NCBI GenBank assembly: GCA_029718625.1
Contig: JAINUF010000028.1
Coordinates: 1,112,328 to 1,176,327 of the forward strand
DNA: 64,000 bases
Source: Synaphobranchus kaupii
Taxonomy: Eukaryota; Chordata; Actinopteri; Anguilliformes; Synaphobranchidae
Direction: 5' to 3'
In this document: in pieces, positions 28,901-41,100 of the stretch
How the letters are laid out: each line of letters begins with the position of its first letter
How positions within the stretch are numbered: position 1 is the stretch's first letter
Notes under the pieces: model-generated
Databases searched by the model: none
The model's input: only the letters and a program-made list of their open reading frames with translations
Told to the model about the DNA's origin: nothing
Program-made: the position numbers and the translations under genes

Positions 28901-31900
28901 TTTAAGGAAACGGCAAACATGCAAACCAAAGAATACACTTTCTTTTGAGAGGAAAAATACACAATTTTACAAATAGTCTGAGATATTGCCTAGGTGTGCG
29001 TCTGTGAAAATACAATCGCAAAACACGGTACAATTCAGAGCATTGCAGAGGTGCAGACCGATGCACCAGAGCGGTCCTAATTTCAGCTGTTCGACGTTGT
29101 TAAGTTCCCACAGCCATTTTGGGCGCACGGAACGTGTAAGGACTGCCCTTCCCTTAGATTACTGAACCAGATCACGCAGCACGTCAATAACTCAGTTACC
29201 CACGTTACCTTGATGGTTCTGTAGTTCTGAGATGTTACTGTAGACTGCAGCAGATGCACCAGAATCACCGTTCCCTTCCACCGGTAATGTGGAGAGAAGT
29301 GTGGGAGACAGAAAGATTTAAGAAAACTACTTTTTATAAATTACTATATCGGCACCACTGAGCCACATTGAGACATTATTCTTTTACATTGCGCAAATGT
29401 ATAAAGTAAGAGTGAATCTTACTGTGTTCAAATCATATACGGCCTTTAAGTACATTTTATAGTTTCTTTGTAAATCCCAGTATATTAGCAGTGGCTGTTA
29501 TTTGTATTTGAATAGTGTGCATTAGTATCACCAGTGAATGCCTTGGTATCAGAACAACAACCATTAGCCTAAGTCCACCTCCAAGCAAAGTACTTTACAT
29601 CATTTTTAGAACAAACTGAAACTATGTCCTAAAAACTATGTAGTAAAAGTAAAAAATGGAAAAACGTATCATTAAAATTAGTTTAAAAAACAAAGTAACA
29701 ATAAATAACAGAACATGTTCATGTCAAAACACCATTTACTCTCCTTCCTTTCTATGCAATCAGGCATGAGAAAAGAATGAAGCTGAGATCCACAGAGTAT
29801 TTCAGCTGATAGAGAGGATTTATAAATTAGACACACTCCAATTGTATCTCCTGCAGACCTATAGAACCAAATCCATAGCCAGATAGCTAGCTTACCCTCG
29901 GGCTGTCATTCCATCTAATAAAGTTAGCATGTACCATGGCTATGAATCTTAATAACCACTTACCACTAATTTAAAGGTAATTCCCTGTTTCTCCCCACAT
30001 CTCTGTTTTTGTAAGACATCCTGGCTTGAGTACATTTTTATTTTATTTTATTTAAAATAAAATAAAATTTTTATTTGTTTTGTATACACTGCTGTTCTTA
30101 ATGGTGTAGCACCTTTTATATATCAGAATGCCTGTCCTTTTATGTCCCACAGCGTGCCCTCTGTTCCTCCCCTGCAGGCCTTTTAACTGCACCAACGGTA
30201 GCACATGTTAGGAGCGCTCTGTTCCTCTCCTGCGGGCCTTTTAACTGTACCAACGGTAGCACATGTTAGGAGCGCTCTGTTACTCCCCTGCAGGCCTTTT
30301 AACTGTACCAACGGTAGCACATGTTAGGAGCGCTCTGTTCCTCTCCTGCAGGCCTTTTAACTGCACCAACGGTAGCACATGTTAGGAGCCCTCTGTTCCT
30401 CTCCTGCAGGCCTTTTAACTGCACCAACGGTAGCACATGTTAGGAGCGCTCTGTTACTCCCCTGCAGGCCTTTTAACTGCACCAACGGTAGCACATGTTA
30501 GGAGCGCTCTGTTCCTCTCCTGCAGGCCTTTTAACTGCACCAACGGTAGCACATGTTAGGAGCGCTCTGTTACTCCCCTACAGGCCTTTTAACTGCACCA
30601 ACGGTAGCACATGTTAGGAGCGCTCTGTTCCTCCCCTACAGGCCTTTTAACTGCACCAACGGTAGCACATGTTAGGAGCGCTCTGTTCCTCCCCTGCAGG
30701 CCTTTTAACTGTACCAACGGTAGCACATGTTAGGAGCCCACTGTTCCTCCCCTACAGGCCTTTTAACTGCACCAACGGTAGCACATGTTAGGAGCGCTCT
30801 GTTACTCCCCTACAGGCCTTTTAACTGCACCAACGGTAGCACATGTTAGGAGCGCTCTGTTCCTCTCCTGCAGGCCTTTTAACTGCACCAACGGTAGCAC
30901 ATGTTAGGAGCGCTCTGTTACTCCCCTACAGGCCTTTTAACTGCACCAACGGTAGCACATGTTAGGAGCGCTCTGTTCCTCTCCTGCAGGCCTTTTAACT
31001 GCACCAACGGTAGCACATGTTAGGAGCGCTCTGTTCCTCTCCTGCAGGCCTTTTAACTGCACCAACGGTAGCACATGTTAGGAGCGCTCTGTTACTCCCC
31101 TGCAGGCCTTTTAACTGTACCAACGGTAGCACATGTTAGGAGCGCTCTGTTCCTCCCCTACAGGCCTTTTAACTGTACCAACGGTAGCACATGTTAGGAG
31201 CGCTCTGTTACTCCCCTGCAGGCCTTTTAACTGCACCAACGGTAGCACATGTTAGGAGCGCTCTGTTCCTCCCCTACAGGCCTTTTAACTGCACCAACGG
31301 TAGCACATGTTAGGAGCTCTCTGTTACTCCCCTGCAGGCCTTTTAACTGTACCAACGGTAGCACATGTTAGGAGCGCTCTGTTCCTCCCCTTGCAGGCCT
31401 TTTAACTGCACCAACGGTAGCACATGTTAGGAGCGCTCTGTTCCTCCCCTGCAGGCCTTTTAACTGCACCAACGGTAGCACATGTTAGGAGCTCTCTGTT
31501 ACTCCCCTGCAGGCCTTTTAACTGCACCAACGGTAGCACATGTAAGGAGCGCTCTGTTCCTCTCCTGCAGGCCTTTTAACTGCACCAACGGTAGCACATG
31601 TTAGGAGCGCTCTGTTCCTCTCCTACAGGCCTTTTAACTGCACCAACGGTAGCACATGTTAGGAGCGCTCTGTTCCTCTCCTGCAGGCCTTTTAACTGTA
31701 CCAACGGTAGCACATGTTAGGAGCGCTCTGTTCCTCTCCTGCAGGCCTTTTAACTGCACCAACGGTAGCACATGTTAGGAGCGGCATGACAAGCTTTTCT
31801 TTTTATGTACCTAAACTGAGGAATCATTAAACACATTATAGAGGCATTTTTAAAACACTTCTTAGAACTCAACTCTTTACTTTAGCCTTTACTTAAAATA

Positions 31901-32132
31901 CCTACAGCGATGCCTTTTTAAATTTTAGTATTTTAACTTTGTTCAATTGTTTAGTGTTCAATTTATCTTACCTGGTTACCCTTTTATTCACCGTTATCTC
32001 TCTCACTGGTTCCTTCTTTTTATTACTGCACACTAGTATTTTCACGTTTTTATTTTATCTCTGCTTACTGTAAAGCAATTTGAGCTGCAAATCTTTGTGT
32101 GAAAGGTGCTATACAAATAAAGATCATTATTT

Positions 32133-32195
<63 letters not shown>

Positions 32196-35100
32196 TGAAA
32201 ACAGGGGTGTGGGATTAAGGAGTTAGCCAGCTGACTTTAGTAAATATTTTGAAGCAACCCAGGCTCTCATCCAATCAGATGTCATCAAATTCAAAATATT
32301 TACAAAAACTAGCCGGCTAAACTCCTTGAATGCTTTGTAAAAAAAAAAATATATAAATTTAAAAAACATGCAAAAAGCCGTGTAAGTCGCTCTGGATAAG
32401 TGCGTCCGTTAAATGCCCATAATGTAATGTAATGTAATGTAAATGCCCATAATGTAATGTAATGTAATGTAAATGCCCATAATGTAATGTAATGTAAATG
32501 CCCATAATGTAATGTAATGTAAATGCCCATAATGTAATGTAATGTAATGTAAATGCCCGTAATGTAATGTAATGTAATGTAATGTAATGTATTCCCTTGT
32601 GTTACTGCACCTCCCCACAGTACCTTGATCCTCCTGCACATCTGCAACGTTACTGTGGACTGTATCAGCTGCGCCGATCCCCTGAGCTGCTAATGTAGAG
32701 AGAGAGAGAGATAAACATCTAAGCAAACCTTAAATCATATTTCTAGTAATTGATTCTACAGGCAAGCTTTGGGACGACTATAGAAGTGGTCCTTTTTTAC
32801 ACTTAGCTGTCTATTAGCAACTTGAAAAGAATAAGCAAATCTTAAATATGATAAAGCCATAAAATATCACATATTTTATTTTAAATATATATTTTTAATA
32901 TGACTATGCCGTATTAGGGGACCACAATATGGAAATTCTGCAGCTGATATCAGTAACCAATATTTTAGTGGTCATATACGTAGGTTGATTCAGATTATGT
33001 CAATAACCAATATTTTACTGGTCATATAGGCTGATGCAGATTATGTCAATAACCAATATTTGACTGATCATATAGGCTGATGTAGATTATGTCAATAACC
33101 AATATTTGACTGGTCATATAGGCTGATGCAGATGCCATGCTGTTTTGCATTATACCACATACTGTATGCAAAATGCAAGCTTCCACAATAATGGAAGCAG
33201 TAGATAAGCACAGACATGAAATGATGACGGAGAAATGGAACAAATTGGTTTACATAAGCAGATGTTTCCACTTGCTTCAGAATGGAGCAGGATTCCAGAG
33301 AGCTATGGAGTCTATATCTTTGCTTGTAAATGTGGCTGGTATAAATGATAAATTAAAAATAAATAATAGATACAGAGCTTCAGCTGACTATAATTATATT
33401 ACTTTATGAGCCTGACATTTCCACTTAATTTACACCATCAGTGTCACATCAAATGCGTTCCCCCTCTGGTGCAGGTTGCATCATCAAATCAGGTGATACA
33501 GTGAGTTTGTTCTCAGCTATTATTGGCTGATACCGGTATGACCATGATATTATTGTGCATCGCTACACACACACAAAGACAATGTAACCTACTTCTCTTT
33601 AATTAAATAAATTATTCATATCCTTTCTTCAGGAGGGAAAAACTAAATAGAGATAGTACAATCAGAGAACAAATTTGGAAAAACAGATAAAGGTTAAACC
33701 TTAAATGTAATCCAGGGCAAAATGTTTAAAAGTACTGTCTCTTATCTTAAATAGCCACATTAAAATCCATTAAATAAAATGGCAAAAGAAAAAATTAAAC
33801 AAACCTACTTTAAAAACAGTGTGAATGTTCTGTGAAAGCTAGAAAGCTCTGTCAGAGAGAACGATGAACAGGGAACCGAGCTCTTACCTGTTGGCGTTTT
33901 TAGACGACGGACCAGCAGACACCCTAACAAAGACAATAATCCAACAAGCACAGCTGCAGAGCAGGTCAAAGTGATCACCAGCAGCATTCCATTACCTGCA
34001 TTGGCACAAAAGAAGGAAACTTAACTAGGGACCTCAGAACAGAGAGACCTTTTGAGTTCATGTTTTTTACAATTTCCGTATTTAGCTATATTAAAAGTTA
34101 CATTCCTTATTTAACTATATAAAAAGTTACATTCCGTATTTAGCTACATTAAAAGTTACATTCCTTATTTAGTCACATTAAAAGTTACATTCCTTATTTA
34201 GCTACATTAAAAGTTGCATTCCTTATTTAGCTATATTAAAAGTTACATTCCTTATTTAGCTACATTAAAAGTTGCATTCCTTATTTAGCTACATTAAAAG
34301 TTGCATTCCTTATTTAGCTATATTAAAAGTTACATTCCTTATTTAGCTATTGTATATTAAGAGTTACTTTCTTTATTTAGCTATATTAAGAGTTACTTTT
34401 CTTTTTTATTAAATAAAATGAAAGGTGTACGTACATCATATTAATTTGAGCATTTCTGTTTTCTGTTTGAGCAGTGTTGGTACTTGACTTTGGCGGACGC
34501 ATACTCTTGAAATATTGCAATTGTGCATATGCTATTGTGCATAATAATATTAAATATTATTTTATTTGGGGAAAAGAGAAAAGTAAAGAATTAAACGTGG
34601 TATGTGAAAAACATAATGCTTGAAATTTAATGCAAAATTATTCACATAACACTGGAATAAGATTGGAACAGATAGACACAACGGTTTCTGACAAAACCCA
34701 TGTTTTGCTGGGAAAGTTTGAAAAGTTAATGAAAGACTGGGTCAGGTCACAGTGTTACTTAGATGTTACTCATCTAAACTGAAAGCTATCACAAAGAGCA
34801 ACACCACTTTACATTTCAAATATGCTATAAGTGGACTGTCATTTCTGCAATCACTAGGCCACAGGAGTGACAGAAGTATTAATGCTCAGTTGAACTCTGT
34901 ATTGAACTCTGCTTCCCTCCCATTGTGGGTTAAATTCAGATGTTTGTTTTAGCCTTAAATCAGCTCATAAAGGTGGTTGGAGGTTTTTACCTTTCGTTTT
35001 CTCTTGGGGTTCAGTGATGGGTGTTGTTGGCAGAGTGAGGTGCAGGGGGACCTGTGCTCTGAGCATGCTCTCTGTGAACACCACACAGGCCCAGTGCAGC

Positions 35101-38100
35101 TGGTCTTCACTGAGGCCCAACAGGGTGAGATTCAGCATCCTGTTTGGGTTTCCCTCTCTCAGGACTTCCTGTTTTACGAGCTCCCCCCTGCCCCCCCTCA
35201 TCCACAGCCAGGCCAGAGTCACAGAGCCAATCACCTGCGATATCTCACAGTTCAGCACTACTGACTGATTCCTGGACTGGCCACCAGGGGGCACTGTTGA
35301 AACTGAGAGAGAGAGAGAGGGAGAGAGAGGGAGAGAAAGAGAGAGAGAGTGAATTTTTATGCAGATATCAGCCATTATTAGTAATGACGTGCCTGTGTGC
35401 CTCATGACCTTGGATCAGCTAAATTTCTGTTGTTTACCGTTTGCCCATGGCTGTAGTTTATTACATTTTACATTCAGTAAAATAACACACACTTTGTTAG
35501 CACCCAATTGTTTTTTATATTATTCCATAATAAAAAAAAGTATTAATTATCTTTGACTCAGCACCGGGAAAATAAGAAGTGCATGTGTACATTGGATTAG
35601 CCTACTTGTTGTCTGTTACATTCAGCTACATGACACAGAATATTGTGAAAACTGCTCAATAAACAACATTTTCTAGTATACTGTTATCTCAACAAAAAAC
35701 TCTTTCAATGTCCAAAAATTCCAAGTTACTCAAATCCCTGTAATAAAGATAGCAAAATCTAGGCCCGCAAGATAATAAGCTCTATTCCAACAAAATTCTA
35801 ATTTTATCAGTTCTTTAAATTGTCTAAGCTTATACTAAACTTGTACTGCAGACTTACCCTGAATAGTTACCAGAGTAATCGAGGCCATCACACTGTTTTC
35901 AGAACCACAGATCCACAGTCCACAGTCTCCAAACTTTACTGGTGAGATTCTCAGAGGAAAATGATTTCCATCATAGACCTCAGATGAGAATCTCTCTCTA
36001 TCTATCTCCATGGAAATCAAACCAGTCTCTTGTTTATCAGCTGAGGTCACAAGGATAGCATCTAGGCTTAGCAGTGGAACCCTGAACCAAGAAGCTTTAC
36101 TGTATGAGTTCAGTGAATGACAGATTAGCACCACCTCACTGCTGTTGAAACTTCCTCTGTACAGAGTGTGTCGTGTGCCATAGGTACCTGAAGAACAAAG
36201 TTGTGGTTAGAATGATGTTCTGCACAGTGCTATACACATATGCTACTGCTACAGGTAGTGAGCAACAAATGGAGAAAAACTATCAATGTGAAAGTCAATC
36301 AGCTCACAGTGTTTGTGGAACAGGAAAACTCAGGCCTCATTACAGTATAGCCCATGAAGAATAACACAGGCCATATGTTGAACAAGTCATACATCATTGT
36401 GGTCCTCTGGACAACCAAGCAGGAGAAACTGGCAGCTCAGCTCAATTTTTGGTACCCCAGTTATATACCGGTATACCGGAATATATTGTGTATATGTGTA
36501 CCATTTGTATAGAAAAAAATATATCATATATATAATATAGTATATTTTGTAAACTTACTACATAACTACCTGCCCATTCACCTGTTTCTATTTACAAACT
36601 GAAGGTCAACCGAAAAAATATAGTAATCTCAGTAAGATTATATTTGTAATCCATGTTTATCCTGGACCAAGAGAATTTACCGGGAGCACCTGGACTTAGT
36701 CCAGGACAGAAAAAATAGTAGTTTTTAAAAATGTGCTAAACCTTAAACAGTCCTAATTGTGAAACAAGGTTAAACTGCCACTAGTAGTCTACTTCTGACA
36801 AGCCTTTTAAAATATGGAGGCTCAAGATTTCCTACTTAATATGCAAATAAACATCTACTAGACTGGTGTAATGTTCCGCTCCCTTCCTGTTCGTTTTCTG
36901 TATTTTCCTGTTTTCCCTCCGTGTCATGTTGGATCCTTTTGTCCGTGTTTTCCCCGCTGCTGCGGTCTGGGCGTTTCCTTCCCTGTCTTGTTCGTTTGGT
37001 TGTCTCACTTCCGCCTTTTCACTCCGTCCCCCCTCGTTGCATGCATTTCCTCACCTGGTGTCTTGTAATCACTCCTGCTTATTTTCCACACCTGTCCCTT
37101 GTTTAGTTCTATTATTAACCTCACTATTTATTCCTTCGGCTGGCTGCCAGTCGGCGCCAGTTCGTTAACGTTCGTCACGCGGTGTTAATGCTCGTTGTTT
37201 TCCTGGTCGTGTTAAAAGAACTACTCGCTTGGTCGTGGGATATTATCCCCGTGCAGCTTGGGTTCCGCTCCTAACTACAGTCTGGTAGTTAACCACCCCG
37301 TCAATTCTTGTCGTGCATGCAGCTAACCTGTTTCCCTTCTCCTCCATCTAACCCAGCTCCCATTCTCCCGTGGCAGTGTTCGTTTCCCCCCGTTATCGTT
37401 GTGTGTGTTGCGGTACCTCCACCTCCAGCTCGTGTAGGCTCCGGGAGAGCTTGCTACCTGGCTACCCTCCAGTTGTTCCTGTCCGACCGAAGAAGCCAAC
37501 GAGTTCTTCGGCGCCGGCTCCTGGAGCTCTGGAGACAGTCAGCTCCTCCCGGACCTACCGCAGCTACGCCACACTACCCAGCTCTGCCGTGCTTCACCAA
37601 CCACCTCCCTCTCAAACCCTGCACCTCCGTGAGAACCTCCCGGTCATTCCCGTGCCTTCCCTTGCACTAACCCTACCTGTTTATTTTTTTGTTTCTGTAC
37701 CGGTGCAGTCAATCCGGTCCAGTTCCTGTCCTGCCGTAGTGAGCCGCTCCCCAGCAAGTTCCAGTCCAGGTGTGAGCCTCGCAACTACCTGTCCAGTCCA
37801 GTTCCGGTTTGGAACAAATCCGTTCCAGACCCTTGTTCCAGTGTGGACCTCCCGGTCCAGTTCCAGTCCAGTCCAGTTCCGGTTTGGAACAAATCCATTC
37901 CAGACCCTTGTTCCAGTGTGGACCTCCCGGTCCAGTTCCAGTCCAGTCCAGTTCCAGTCCAGTCCAGTTCCAGTCCAGTCCAGTTCCGGTTTGGAACAAA
38001 TCCGTTCCAGACCCTTGTTCCAGTGTGGACCTCCCGGTCCAGTTCCAGTCCAGTCCAGTTCCGGTTTGGAACAAATCCATTCCAGACCCTTGTTCCAGTG

Positions 38101-41100
38101 TGGACCTTCCGGTCCAGTTCCAGTCCAGTCCAGTTCCGGTTTGGAACAAAACTGTTCCAGACCCAGATTCCAGTGTGGACCTCCCGGTCCAGTTCCTGTC
38201 CAGTCCAGTTCCGGTTTGGGAACGAAACATTCCAGACCTGCCAGTCCAGCTCCGGCTTGGAGCAGCCCGTCCCGGGCTACCTACTGTTCCTGCGTAATAT
38301 CGTGTTTTCCTCTCCTGTACAGTGTTGGGACTACCCCAACACTTAATTTATTAAAAACCCTCTTTTGTGAATCTGTCTCCTGGTCGTTGCACTTGGGTCC
38401 GTCCCGTTTCTGGTTCGTAACAGAACGAACTGGCCAAAAATCATGGACCCAGCCGACCTAGAGCAAATTCGTCACGCCTTCTCCTGCCAAACTGCGGTCA
38501 GCGACCAACAGGGCCGACGTTTGGATGACGTGTTGGAGGTGCTGAGGGTCATCACGGAGCAAGTAGCACAGCTAGCTCTCCACCAGCCGCTTCCGCGTAT
38601 TCCTATGGGCCCTACACCGCCCGCGCCGGATCCGCCGGTGGATCCTTCTGTGTCCACTTCTCTCCGAGAGCCCCGCGTTCAACATCCAGAATTATACCGC
38701 GGGGAATTGGGAAAGTGTCGCGAATTCTTGATGAAATGCGACATTGTATTCCGGATGCAGCCCTCCTCCTTCGCCTCCGACCCATGTAAGATCGCCTTCA
38801 TAATGAGCAGTTTGGGAGGTGGTGCCCTGGAGTGGGCTACATCCATTTGGGACAGCCAAGCCGCGCTCTGCATCAACTTCGCCGCCTTCACTGCTGAGAT
38901 GCGGCGTGTTTTCGATCACCCTACCTGTGGGCGAGACGCAACGCAACGCCTACTTCGGGTCCGTCAAGGAAGCCGCAGTGTCGCGGAAATGGCAATCCAA
39001 TTCCGTACCCTCGCAGCGGAGTCCGGATGGAATGACACCGCCCTTCAGGGGGCTTTTCGCCAGGCGCTTAGCGAAGAATTAAAGGACCAACTTGCCACCC
39101 GTGAGGAATCAACTTCACTCAATTGCCTTATTAGCCTGGCCATCGCTATTGACAACCGTCTCCGTATCCGGGCCCGTGAGCGAGGGGGGAACTCCGGTCA
39201 TCAACATCAGCAACACACTCGCTCGCACCCTTCTGCCTCTGGATCCAGAGCGGCGTCTGGTGTCTCTGAGGAGGAGCCCATGCAACTGGGCAGAGTTGCG
39301 GTCAACGCCGAGGAGCGCCAACGTCGCTTGCGATCAAGATCTTGTTTTTACTGTGGCAAACCAGGCCACCAGATCGCCTCATGCCCCATTCGCCCAAAAG
39401 AATAGGCTCGCCAGTAAAACTGGGCGTACTGACGAGCCCAATCATACCTTGCCATGCAGCTCAGAATCGCCTGGTCTTCAAGGCCACTCTCCTTTGGAGG
39501 GACAAGTCCGAAGTTTCGTCGGCCCTTATCGACTCTGGGGCCGACGCTAACTTTATGGACATCACCTTCGCCAGGAGGGCCGGCATCCCCACGGATCTAC
39601 TACCCTCTCCCATCACTGCCTTTGCCTTAGACGGTAGAAGTCTGGGGTTAGTCACCCACTCCACCGTTCCCGTACAGCTCGTTTTATCCGGCAATCATCG
39701 GGAGAGTATTCAACTTCTGCTTATCAATTCTCAACAATCCCCCATAGTGTTGGGTCAGACCTGGCTCCGCCTTCACAACCCTCATATCGACTGGCAAGCC
39801 GGTCGTATCCTGGCGTGGAGTAGTCACTGTCTGGCTAGCTGTCTCCGTTCCGCTCTCCCCCCTCCGGGGTCCAAGAATTCCAGCACCAACTTACCCGAAC
39901 CCGATCTGTCCAACGTCCCCAAGCAATATCACGACCTCTCCCTTACCTTCTCTAAATCACGCGCTCTGTCCCTACCTCCTCACCGACCCTACGATTGTTG
40001 TATTGACCTGCTGGCGGGAGCCAAGCTTCCGTCTGGTCGTCTCTACAGTCTGTCGGGTCCGGAGAAACTCTCCATGGAGGAGTATATTCATGAGTCCCTC
40101 GCCTCGGGCATCATCCGCCCCTCCTCTTCTCCTGTTGGTGCTGGGTTCTTTTTTGTGGGGAAAAAGGACGGCTCACTACGGCCCTGCATCGACTACCGAG
40201 GGCTAAACCAAATAACCGTCCGCAACAAATATCCTCTCCCCCTTATTAATACTGCATTTGAACCCCTCTCGCAGGCCGTCATTTTTACAAAGCTTGACCT
40301 CCGTAATGCGTACCACTTGGTGCGTATACGGGAGGGGGATGAATGGAAGACTGCCTTCAATACCCCGTTGGGCCACTACGAGTACCTAGTGGTCCCCTTC
40401 GGCCTTACTAACGCCCCGGCAGTCTTTCAGGGCATGGTAAATGACGTCCTGCGAGACCTGTTGGGGAAAACTGTGTTTGTCTATATCGATGATATTTTGA
40501 TTTTTTCTAAGTCCCCTCAGGAGCACATTCTCCATGTCCGGGAGGTTCTCCAGCGTCTGCTTGAAAACCAGCTCTTTGTCAAGGCAGAGAAGTGCTCCTT
40601 CCACGTCTCCTCAGTCCCGTTCCTCGGCTTCATCATCGAGGAGGGCAGCATCCGGGCGGATCCTGCCAAGATCAAGGCGGTGACAGAATGGCCCCAACCC
40701 ACCTCTCGTAAGCACCTGCAACAGTTCCTTGGTTTTGCCAATTTTTACCGTAGATTTATCCGTAATTACAGTGTCATTGCTGCTCCCCTAACCAAACTCA
40801 CCTCCACTGCTTTTTCTTTTTGTTGGAACTCCGAGGCTCAGCTCGCGTTCGAACGCCTTAAGACTCGGTTTTCCTCGGCCCCTATTCTTTGTCACCCTGA
40901 CCCTACCCGCCAATTTACGATTGAGGTGGATGCCTCCGACACCGGCGTGGGGGCCATTCTGTCCCAACGAGCTGCCTTGGACAACAAGCTCCATCCCTGT
41001 GCTTTCTTCTCCCGGAGGCTGTCCTCCGCCGAGCGGAACTATGATGTCGGGGACCGGGAGCTTCTGGCCATCAAGCTGGCTCTTGAGGAGTGGCGCCACT

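Noticed and set aside
30153..31783. CRISPR array
   Set aside because: Repeats are directly adjacent 58-bp units without unique spacers, in a eukaryotic intron.
32309..32726. Minus-strand open frames rich in ITLHYI
   Set aside because: They are translations of the AATGT tandem repeat. Only the 63-bp exon at 32624-32686 is supported.
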